The notes beneath the pieces were generated by a model. That model was not told where the DNA came from. It saw only the letters and a program-made list of their open reading frames with translations, and ran no database searches. Both the position numbers and the translations under genes were made by a program. From STC-113 sp964553745 (GTDB lineage: Bacteria > Patescibacteriota > Gracilibacteria > BD1-5 > UBA2023): 26,247 nucleotides of DNA. The stretch is taken from assembly GCA_964553745.1 (NCBI GenBank), contig CAZKLD010000018.1, positions 1 through 26,247 of the forward strand, written 5' to 3'. How positions within the stretch are numbered: the first letter of the stretch is position 1; each line of letters opens with the position of its first letter. Shown here piece after piece: positions 10,723 through 19,921 of the stretch.

Positions 10723-11979
10723 TTATAATTTTCCATCTCAAATGACTACATTTTCTCACTCTTCGGCAATTTCGAATTTCAGTTCATCAAGTCATGACAT
10801 CCTTACTCCAGCGCCCGAATTTTTCTGATTTAAGAGCACTAAATTCACAGACCATACTGTCATCTCCAGATTCCTCATCAGCCTGTATCATTGGCGCGGA
10901 GGATATCTCAGTATGGCATCTATTGTTTTCTGGATTTCTTCAGCCAGATTTTTTGCATGCTTCTTCTCTTTCATGAGCTCATCTGCTTTCTTCCTTGTCC
11001 TAGGCGGATAGAATAATTCTTTTATCGCTTCCCAGGATGACTTTGTATTATGGAGATAATCGAAGTAGTTTTCAGTTATTATCCCTTTTTCGAGATAGGC
11101 ATTCAAAAAATATCTTTTTGACAATTCTCATTGAAATTGCACTAATTCAGCATATTTCCGCCTTCTTTTCAGATAATCCAATTTCTCCAGATCTTTTTCT
11201 CTTGTTGCTTCATCAAAAAAACCTTCTCATATTTTTTCACGTTTTTCGGTAATTATCCTACTGAATTTTCATAACGATTCTTTTGAGCATTTCCTGTATC
11301 ATTCCTCTCCAGGATCGCGCATGGTGAAGTAATCGTCCAGCCAATAAATAAAAGTATTGAGCCGTCAATGCAATACATTGTTTTCCTTTAATTTTTCGAA
11401 ATCAAAATATTCTCTCCTATGATTGTATGTGAGGTGGCTTTTCAGATAATCATATGCGCCCTTCGGGTCAGCCATGATTATCTCACACTCGTTAGGGCTG
11501 AAGTCGCTTATTTTCTTGTCTGACCAAGATATCAGCATATTCCTGACGATACAATGGTAGAAGCGCATAACAGCCAACCATGGCGAAAGCACCTCCATTT
11601 CATCTGCAAAATCCCGGCTTATATCCGAATTTTTCCTGAGGATCTCAACAAGATTTTCCTGGAGACTCAGTCAAATCCTGTAAACCGCATTGATATGCTT
11701 TCATCTTCTGCAGTCGATTCATGCTACTCAGATATCAAATTGAGAAGAATGCTTCGGTTTTTTCCTTAAGATGTCCATTAGCTTTTCCGAGCACATGTTC
11801 ATCTTCGTAAGGTCATAATCAAATTTCACCGGAATTCAATTATTTTCAGAATTAATGTCAACTATGCTTTCTCAGTAACAATCGCCCATAACCTCGATCG
11901 CTTCCTTGATATAATCGAACAACTCAGATATCGCATGGTCCTTCTCGATTCAAAGACCGATATCATTTCAAAATACCAT
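10723..11979 (-). CDS. Conserved-looking hypothetical protein, 418 aa
   Basis: I do not recognise this protein. It is soluble-looking, with no signal peptide or membrane helix, rich in charged residues and apparently mostly helical. Visible features are a run of predicted helices in the first half, an aromatic block (FIYWLDDYFTMRDPGEEGYRKC) near the middle, and a basic segment (PPRTRKKADELMKEKKHAKN) that may form a coiled coil. TGA falls in-frame throughout as Gly and no TAA or TAG interrupts it, so the frame is real. ATG 11977-11979 is chosen, but the frame stays open upstream to a TTG at 12007-12009 and the intervening residues (NNQRSLTEG) look codon-like. It is first in the minus-strand block, 52 bases before miaB. 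I assign no function. Confidence 0.75.
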
Positions 11980-12072
11980 ACCTTCCGTAAGGCTTCTCTG
12001 ATTATTCAAAATATATTAAAACTAATTTTATAATATGTTCAACAATATATGTAGAAATGGATATTTGTAAAT

Positions 12073-12100
12073 TTGAATTTTATTTATTTTCCTATATACT
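12073..12100 (+). promoter_or_regulatory. Candidate promoter for the HIT-HIT-SBP operon
   Basis: TTGAAT (12073-12078) and TATACT (12095-12100) are separated by 16 bases, about 48 bases upstream of the first HIT start and within a divergent AT-rich gap. Confidence 0.45.
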
Positions 12101-12144
12101 TTTTGCGTTTTTCAAGCAAATCATATTATTTTTTTAGCTCACGA

Positions 12145-12167
12145 AACATGGATTGCATTTTCTGTAA
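12145..12167 (+). repeat. 23-base direct repeat at HIT start codons, copy 1
   Basis: These 23 bases span the start codon of the first HIT gene and are identical to 12458-12480 at the start of the second. They encode MDCIFC. They may be a trace of tandem duplication, or simply shared codons at a conserved motif. Confidence 0.7.
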
Positions 12168-12459
12168 GCTTATTGGTAGGGAATTCCCTTCAACTCCTGT
12201 ATTCGAAGATGATGATTACATCGTCCTGAACGATCTGCACCCAAAAGCAAGAATTCACATGCTCATCATTCCGAAAAAGCATATCGATACGATCAGTGAT
12301 GTAGAGGATTCGGATTCGGAGCTCATAGGCTGAATGTTCTTGCTTGCAAGGAATCTTGCAAAAAAGATGGAAATCAAATGATATAAATTGCAATTCAATG
12401 TATGAAAAGATTGATGACAGGAGATTTTCCATATTCATCTTCATTTCTTAGCCAAATAA
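12148..12459 (+). CDS. HIT-family protein (histidine triad), copy 1
   Basis: This 103-residue Hint/HIT-type nucleotide hydrolase or transferase opens with MDCIFCKLIG, carrying the zinc-associated CxxC seen in many HIT proteins, then HPKARIHMLIIPKKH and the triad HIHLHF (His95, 97, 99). These enzymes act on nucleoside phosphoramidates or related adenylylated compounds. It ends four residues after the last triad histidine, so the usual short C-terminal strand and tail are missing; it may be a short variant. The frame is open further upstream, but ATG 12148 fits the family start exactly. It is followed after one base by a second HIT gene. Confidence 0.92.
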
Positions 12460-12480
12460 CATGGATTGCATTTTCTGTAA
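12458..12480 (+). repeat. 23-base direct repeat at HIT start codons, copy 2
   Basis: Identical to 12145-12167. The rest of the two genes has diverged strongly, so the identity is confined to the translation start and first codons. Confidence 0.7.
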
Positions 12481-12913
12481 AATAGCCACTTGAAAACTGG
12501 ATATAAGTTCCAATCTGCTCTATGAAGACGACAGAGTCATTGTAATGCTTGATTCTGATTATGTTATCAAATGACACTCAATTGTCATCTGGAAACAGCA
12601 TTTCACTAATCTTTCTGATCTGAGTTCGCCTGATTATGCATATTTCTCCAGTATTGTACATAGGGCTGAGACCATCCTTCTTAAGCTGTGTTCAAAAAAC
12701 AGATCAATCAATCTTAAAAGCTGATGAATCCATCCTCATTTCCATTTCCATATATATCCTATCGACATGGATTCTCCTTGGCGGGATATACATGATATGA
12801 TAGAAAAGGATCCGCTACACAGAGGTAAGTCATTCTTTTATGAATACGGAAAATCGGAGAAAGAAGAACTTGTTTCTGATTTCAGACGCCAAATGCAAAT
12901 TATTTCTTTATAA
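12461..12913 (+). CDS. HIT-family protein (histidine triad), copy 2
   Basis: This 150-residue protein begins MDCIFCKIATG and carries the triad in GGIHPHFHFHIYP (His93, 95, 97). It is about 45 residues longer than copy 1, with a C-terminal extension (DSPWRDIHDMIEKDPLHRGKS onward). The two copies are about equally likely to differ in substrate as in regulation; sequence alone does not say. Both glycines before the triad are TGA. It starts one base after the stop of copy 1 and ends 7 bases before the solute-binding protein, so the three genes form one operon. Confidence 0.9.
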
Positions 12914-12920
12914 TCGACAC

Positions 12921-14330
12921 ATGTCTAAACACAAAATGATTTTCTTCGCAATAGTTTGAGCGGTTCTTCTTTTGGCTTCCGCTTCTTTCATGTTCTTATC
13001 GAACATGTCAAGCTCTTGAAAACCTGCTTGACCGAAAGAATTCAATGTTTGGGTTGTCTGAGATGAGACAGCTTGATATTCGGAAATAATAACTCTCTTC
13101 AAGAAAAAATTTCCCGAATACGCAAATACTGAAATCAAATTCACAAAATTCTCCAGCTATTCAGATTATGAGAAAACTCTTCTGAATGTCATGACAGACG
13201 GTAACTCTCCTGATATCTTCGTAGTCAATAATTCATCAATGACAGAAGAATGAGATTGAATTCTAGAATCAAAAATAATCTGACTGACAAAAGAAGTTGT
13301 AGATACTGATTATTTCCAGAAGAATTTCAATAAGGTCTTCGATGAGCTGGTCCTGCAGAATGAAGAGGAGAACGCTGATTGAAAGATGATCAAAGTCGAT
13401 TACATAAAATGAATACCGATGGGGTATGAGACTCTATGAGTCTACTATAATTTCAGGAAACTCAGGAATATACCTTCTACATGGGCCGACCTCGACAAGG
13501 AAATCATCGATTGATCTTCTGATTCTTATTCGACAGTCTGAATGGGGTTCGGTTCTCATTATATAAACACGCCTGCCGACATAGTCACGCTCATGTTCTT
13601 GCAAAATTGAATTTCAAGCTATAAGAAGCTTTCAGATGAATCTGCCAATAAATCATTGGGTGCTTATCTATCATTCGGTTCTGATACAAACAACAAGCTA
13701 TATGAATTCAAGCCAGAAATGGATGAGCTAGGCTTGACTGCAACTGACCTTTTCGTAAGGAACAAGGTTGGAATGATAATCTGATATCCTTCTCTGATGA
13801 AAGAAATCGTACTTGCCATCAAAAGAGCTTCCTCAAATACACAACCCATAGAAAGATATCTCAGATCTGCTCCGATTTTCCAATCCGTGACATCACCGTC
13901 TTCAGATGATGATAAATCAGAAAAGGTCAATATCATCAACTATAATTATTTCGCATTGTCAAAATACTCTGCAAATCAAGATATGTGATTCGCTTTCCTG
14001 AATTATCTCTCAACAAAAGAGGCTCAAGAGAGTTACCTTAATTCTTTCTCCTATTACCTTCCTGCACTTAGATCTCTTGAAGATTCCAGACTTGATCAGA
14101 CAATCGAGAAATGATTCGATAGGATAAAGTACAAAGACTTTCTTATTAATGATGTTACTCTGAAAACTTTTGAGAAATGACTTAAGAACGAATATGATTC
14201 CTATTTCAATAATTCACTCGATTTTTCCTGAGCTACAAGCAAAAATATCCTTTCAAAATGACAAGGCAGCATTGAATGCAACGTAAACCATATCTTAAAA
14301 TGAACGGATTTCGACAAACAATGTGACTAA
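12921..14330 (+). CDS. Membrane-anchored extracellular solute-binding protein (ABC family 1-like)
   Basis: This 469-residue protein has an N-terminal hydrophobic helix (about 6-27) without a lipobox Cys, so it is probably tethered by an uncleaved helix. The mature part has the bilobed substrate-binding layout: FNVWVVGDETAGYSEIITLF, a DIFVVNNSS strand, GIPMGYETLGVYYNFRKLRNIPSTWADL typical of sugar-type binding proteins, a VGMIIGYPS hinge segment, and FAFLNYLSTKEAQESYLNS near the C-terminus. No permease or ATPase gene is adjacent, so its transporter partner lies elsewhere or it serves as a sensor or adhesin. About 20 glycines are TGA. Confidence 0.85.
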
Positions 14331-14334
14331 ATTC

Positions 14335-14363
14335 TTGCCTTTTTGAAATTTTTGTGATAAAAT
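14335..14363 (+). promoter_or_regulatory. Candidate promoter of the giant PKD protein gene
   Basis: TTGCCT (14335-14340) and TAAAAT (14358-14363) are separated by an ideal 17 bases, about 50 bases before the ATG at 14414. Confidence 0.5.
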
Positions 14364-14413
14364 CGAGAACGAGATTAAGATTTTCTTACAAATAATTATA
14401 ATCACTATAAAAA

Positions 14414-17400
14414 ATGAAATCGAATTTTATTAAGTTTTTGGCCCTATCGTTCACGTGCGTTGCTTCTTTATCCTTTGCCTATGCTGGTTTATTCGACTGA
14501 GTAGATCCTGACCAGCCATATTGCAATAATTCAGCAGAGTGCAGCATAGACAAGTGAACCGAGATTGTCGCTAACAACGTGAATGACGTTCAGAAAAACA
14601 AGAAATTCTCAGATTACGTTCAGGATATAGCTTCATATTTTGTAATGTTCGTTGCAATAATCGGCGTCCTATTCATAATATATCAAGGTTCTATAATCCT
14701 ATCGTCGAGCGGCGATGATGGAAAAGTCAAGAAATCAAAAACAGCCATCATGTATGTCCTTATATGAATGGTTCTGATCTTCCTGGCATATCCGATTATA
14801 AAATGGGCTATCTGACTTGTAAATGCATCAAAGACATCTTTTGAGATGCCGGTTCTGATCGAGCAGACTTATGCCTATACTACCAATGATGCCAATACTT
14901 TTGACGAATCCAAAAAAAAAGTTGAGATTCTTGCTTCTGAGCTCGAAAGGGATTATAAGGTAAACGGCAGGATAGGCACTTCAAATCTTCTGATGCTTCA
15001 GACTTTGGTGAATGAGGCTATGACAACATTCCCGGATGATAACAATTTTGTCTCAAACAACTCAATCGCAAAGAATCTTCTTATATCAATCGATGTAGTA
15101 AAGAAATCACCAGACTCAGATACAAAAATCACAGAACTTGCTAAGAGCCTCAAAGAGTTCTTAACTAATATCAAAATCCCGACTATTTCAGCAAAGATTA
15201 CCGCTACCCCTCAATCAGGAAGCGCCCCTCTTTCTGTTACTCTTCGTGCATCTGACGCGGTTGATCCATCAGGCGTACTTATACCGCAATGAAATTATGT
15301 ATGGTGGATTAAGCAGCCGACTTGAAGAAAAGTCTTATGAACAGGCCCTTCTATCAATTATACATTCAAAGAAGAGAAGAATTATATCGTAAATCTGGAT
15401 ATCGTTTCTGCTAGCCGCAATTCAAAATGAAAGACAGACGTACTGCCTTTTTCTTGAAATACAAAAGTCGATGTATTGCCAAGCGTAGGGAATATCTACT
15501 TCTATATAAACGGAATTAATGTTTCCGACATGGAACGATTCAAGATTACTCCGAACATCTGAAAAGCATGATTGATAATCGATGCTTCCGCATCTCAGCC
15601 CGCTAGCTGATCGAAATTCGCAAAGACCTTTTGGAATTTCTGAAATTGAAATTCCTTTTCGTATGACCTTTATCCTAGAATCGAAAAACAATATTATGTA
15701 AATGAATGAAACTACTCCATCAGCTTAAAACTTGTAACTAATGAGTGAAAAGAGATAAGCAAGAACCTTTACCTTGAAGTCAGAGACCCGGTAGCTTCTA
15801 TAAAAACCGACAAAAGCACCTGATTCGTATGAGATGATTTCAAATTCAATGTGAATACCGCATTTATGGAAGGAGTGCTTAATTATGAATGGAAAATCAT
15901 TGAACTATGATGAAGCCAGACATTATTCTCATCTTCAAAAGAGAATATTTCATACAAATTCAAGAAAACCGGAAAATATGCAGTCAGGCTTAAGTCGACT
16001 TCTCCATCAGGAAAAGAAGATACAGACACTGTTGTAATCACAGTCGAATCCAGAGATCCTATTGCAACATTTGATGCTAGCGTTCCAAATACCGAGACAC
16101 CGAATGTGGTTAAGCTTAATGCTTCTCAGAGTTTTGATCCGGACACTTTCGATAATTCAAAATTGTCATTTTCATGGCAGGTGGATGGACAGAAGATAGA
16201 ATTGGAGCGTCCTTCGAGGAACTGAACAGTCGGATACTATACATTTGATACTGAATGAGCCCACAAAATATCTCTAGATATTTCAAACCCAGATGGAAAG
16301 ACAGCATCTGTGAACAGGGATGTCACAGTCAACTCTCTTTTGAGCATAAAGATGAATTTCTCACCGAAAATCGTAAAGAACTGAACGCCAATTTCCATAA
16401 TTGCAGATTCAAAGGAGGCTACTGCGTTTGAATGGAATTTCTGAGATTGACAGACTGAAACCACAAATAACTGAAGAATTACTCATATATACAAAAAATC
16501 ATGAACATATGATCTTAGTTTGACTGTAAGAGGAAAAAGATCTTGAGATTCTAATTCGATAACCAGAAAAGTATATGTTTCCGATTGAGTATCTCCATTT
16601 GCAATGATGACCATGAAGAATGATTCTGATGAAGTCTTCATGACACCGGATGCTTGCGATTGAAATGATGCTTTTGTACTAGACAGGGCAAAATTGACTA
16701 CTTTTTCCGCAAATGACAGCACGAATATCGATTGATCGACCTCTGGCCTTTCATACTCATGGAAGTATATGAATAAGAATTCAAGCCAATCGCAATTCAC
16801 ATACAAATTCGATGAGTTGGGCTGTTTTCCTATAACCTTGACAGTAAAGAGTCAGAAGAACTGAAAAATAGATACAGTGAAGAATTTCGTCAAGATTGAG
16901 AATCTTCCTCCAAAAATAGCATGATTGACAGTATCAGCTCAAGATATCAATTCAGATCCTGTTATAGTGAAAGTCTCAGCGAATAATCCTATCGATGATG
17001 ATGGAGTTATAGTTTCGTATCTTTGGTATTATTATACTGATTCTGATCCTGAGCCTCAGGATTACAGAGTGACCAGACTTTCTTCTACGACTTTTGTTCT
17101 TCCTAGAGTGACATGAAAATATTATTTCGTGCTTATCGCTGAAGACTCAAATTGAGCGAAATACGACACAGATAAAGAGACGGACAATAAATACTCAATC
17201 CAGCTTTCTACTGACAACATAAACACTCCGATAATCAAGCTGTCTGCAGATAAGACATCTATCTCCACTTGAGATGAGATTAATTTTGAAGCAACAGTAA
17301 GCGATATTCTTTGAAAAGATATTTCTGATAAAGTAGAATACAAATGGGATTTCGATGGTGATTGATTCTATGATGAGACTACAACCAACTGAAAAATTTC

Positions 17401-19804
17401 GCATAAATTCAGTGTTCCTTGAAACATCAGCTTCAAGCTGAAAGTCACACATAAGGGAATTTCAAACACAAAATATCAATTGGTTTCTGTAAAAAATACA
17501 CTTAAGCCAAATTTCGAATACTACGCGATAGGAAAGAAGCTTGTTCTTTTCAATACATCTGAATGAGTCTATAGTACCGCTACTTGGACGCTATGAAACG
17601 ATATCACTTCTACAAATCTTGATTCATTCGTCTATGATTTCAAGGATGATGATTTCCCATCGACTGTTAATCTGAAAGTTTCTGACGGTCAGACTTCCAA
17701 AGATATTGATATAACAGTCAGGAAAGATGTTATGAACGCATCTAAGATCTCAAAATCATCTGATAAGCTAATCGCCTTCACCTATCCTTCTTCTGAAGAT
17801 GAGACAGTGCATATGACAAAAGCTGGAAATAAGCTGTTCATCCACCTTTGAGAATCAAAATGATGAGCTTCTCAATTCTGTATCGATACAGATGTGAAGA
17901 TTGACTCTGATCTGAATTGAACTACAGATGATGATTGCGACAACAAGTGAACCGATTCATATACTTCATGAACACCTTTTGTCATCAAAGATTTCGATAA
18001 TTCAGTAAAAGAAAGGACTATCAAGCTCTCAATCTCAAACTGAACAAAAGTCATCGACTCGAAAGAAATAAAGGTTATATTGGATTACGTACAAAACAAA
18101 TCAACAAAGGATTTCTGAGATAATAAGGATATTTCAGACTCTGACAGGAAATGAATCGAAGAGCTTAAGACTCTTATCAAGAAAGCTCCAGAAAGAGAAA
18201 GGCTTCAGATGATGCAATATCTGTCTACTCTTCAAGAGAATTGGTTTGATGATAGGGAGAAGACAAAGACTGTTATAGATTTTGAATCTTACATCAATTC
18301 CTCATCTCTTGATCCTAAGCTTAAAGATGAATTCTATAACTTGCTCGAGTGATTCCTTGTTTCTCAGAGCCAGGCAAAAGATGAAGTCTCTCTGGCTGCA
18401 AAGGTGCTTAAATCCTTGATTCCGAAAACAAACCCTAATTATGCACAGATAATCAAGAATATAGATGAGATACTTTCTCATCCTACCAATACGAAACTGA
18501 ATAAGGATCTCGGGAAATACATCCTCGATTCGATAAAGAATGATGACAACATACCGAATAAGGATAAGGTCATTATCAAATCTCAACTTCTGGTAATTAT
18601 ATATGGTTCTCAGAAGGATATACCTGCTGAAGCCAATGCAGAGGCTAATCAGTGAACTGGTACGTGAGGCGGGATTATGTGATTCATCTCAGGTTTTGTC
18701 AAGGTTGTTCTCTATATTTTCTTGTGAATAATCATCTTGATGATACTGCTTTTCATATATTTCAGGTTTTCTAACAAGAATGATAATCTCTCTTTCCAGG
18801 ATTTCATCATTGAAATGTTACTACAGAAGAGCGCACCTCCTAAGCCTCAATCTCCAAAACCTGAAACTCCACAGGCTCCGAAGGTAGATATACTTTCCCA
18901 AGAAACGCCAGCTCCCGTTCAAGAACCCATTGCAGAAGCTCCTACTGTCCAGACTCAAGTCTTGAGTGAATTTGATCCGCAAACAACTGCCCCTAAAACA
19001 TCAGCAGAGCCAGGTGCATGATTGCCTGATTGGCTGAAATGAATGTCCTCACCCGAAACTGCCGCTCCAGCTCAAGAGATAATAGAGCCTATAACTGAAC
19101 CAAAGCCTTCAGAAGATGTTCCAGCCAAAGAAGCTCCAGCTTTGGGGCAAGATGCGGATTTGCCTAGCTGGCTGAAATGAATGGATTCAAAAGAGCTTCA
19201 AAATGAAATCGATGAAGAGCTTTCATGAGCTCCTGCACAAGAGCCTGCACCTACACAAGAGCCCCAAATGCCTACCGAAGCTGCTGAGCCTGCTAGCGAT
19301 CTTCCGGATTGGTTGAAATGACCTGCTGAAACACCTTCATCTGAGCCTATGCAAGATATAGAACCGAAAATAGAAGAAACAGAAACGGCTGAAAAATCCG
19401 AAGCACCTTCCTCTGATCTTCCAGATTGGCTCAAGTCTGCACCGGCCGCTCCGGATCTGCAAATAGAACCCGAGCCAGAAACTGTACAAGAGCAGATATC
19501 CGAAAAACCTAAAGACGAGCTTCCTGACTGGCTTAAGTGATCTGCTTCTGTCCAACAAGATACTCAAGACCAGCCAATTTCTGATCTGCCTCCTGAAAGC
19601 ATTTCCCTGAATCTGGATGAGGAACAGGAGAAGCCTCAGAAAAAACCTGTAAAAAAAGAAAAGAAGGCTGATGCTCCAGTTATTGAAGAGGCTATACCTA
19701 GTGAAGTCAAGGCATTTCCGAAGAAGCCTTCTCAGAAACAGAACAAAGAAACGATTACCCAAAATGATCCAAAACAAGATGATTTGCCTGATTGGCTAAA
19801 ATAA
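14414..19804 (+). CDS. Giant multi-PKD surface protein with cytoplasmic LPxWLK-repeat tail (1796 aa)
   Basis: Order of parts: a signal peptide (1-24, ending SLSFAYA); two membrane helices at about 72-98 and 112-136 joined by a short lysine-rich loop, a pattern like VirB2/TrbC-type pilins; then a long ectodomain. The ectodomain repeats PKD-like Ig folds marked by a core Trp at residues 297, 407, 493, 588, 674, 783, 871, 978 and 1058. The clearest are EWNFGDGQTETT and YKWDFDGDGFYDETT. A Cys-flanked acidic segment (1156-1175, IDSDLNGTTDDDCDNKG) resembles calcium loops. A helical region and a third membrane helix (about 1427-1452) follow. The last 340 residues are Pro/Glu/Ala-rich and hold six LPxWLK motifs, the last at the extreme C-terminus. 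By positive-inside reasoning the PKD part is outside and the tail inside. It is probably an adhesin or envelope-spanning scaffold; that role is inferred. Confidence 0.88.
19022..19801 (+). repeat. Six LPxWLK short-motif repeats in the tail of the giant protein
   Basis: The motifs begin at bases 19022, 19160, 19301, 19418, 19520 and 19784 (residues 1537, 1583, 1630, 1669, 1703, 1791). They read LPDWLK in five and LPSWLK in one. Codons differ between copies, and the linkers are unalike apart from Pro/Glu/Ala/Gln bias, so selection appears to act on the peptide motif rather than on a DNA repeat. Confidence 0.9.
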
Positions 19805-19816
19805 TATCTGTTTAAG

Positions 19817-19903
19817 GACTAAAGACTTTGATAATAGTTATATTTTCAATTGAAAAAATTTGAATTTATGTATACTATGACTCAAAGTCTTTAGTCTTTT
19901 TTA
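19817..19903 (+). terminator. Long-loop inverted repeat with T-run (terminator enclosing a possible promoter)
   Basis: A perfect 15-base inverted repeat (GACTAAAGACTTTGA at 19817-19831, TCAAAGTCTTTAGTC at 19882-19896) is followed by six T. The 50-base loop contains TTGAAA (19850-19855) and TATACT (19871-19876). Readthrough RNA from the giant gene could fold and terminate. RNA started inside the loop would carry only the second arm and escape termination. Confidence 0.6.
19850..19876 (+). promoter_or_regulatory. Candidate promoter for the second PKD protein
   Basis: TTGAAA and TATACT lie in the terminator loop, with a 15-base spacer (short of ideal), about 45 bases before ATG 19922. Confidence 0.35.
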
Positions 19904-19921
19904 TTACATAAATTCCAAATC

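Noticed and set aside
12073..12147. A longer start for the first HIT protein using the upstream in-frame codons
   Set aside because: MDCIFCK at 12148 is the exact conserved family start, and the upstream sequence is AT-rich leader with promoter-like elements.
13664..13939. A 91-codon minus-strand ORF
   Set aside because: It is antisense to the solute-binding protein gene, which has continuous family-typical sequence.
19337..19777. A 146-codon minus-strand ORF
   Set aside because: It is the antisense shadow of the Pro/Glu-rich tail of the giant protein, where compositional bias removes stops from the opposite strand.
19022..19801. LPxWLK motifs as sortase (LPxTG-type) anchoring signals
   Set aside because: There is no Thr-Gly, no hydrophobic helix follows each motif, and the tail lies on the predicted cytoplasmic side.
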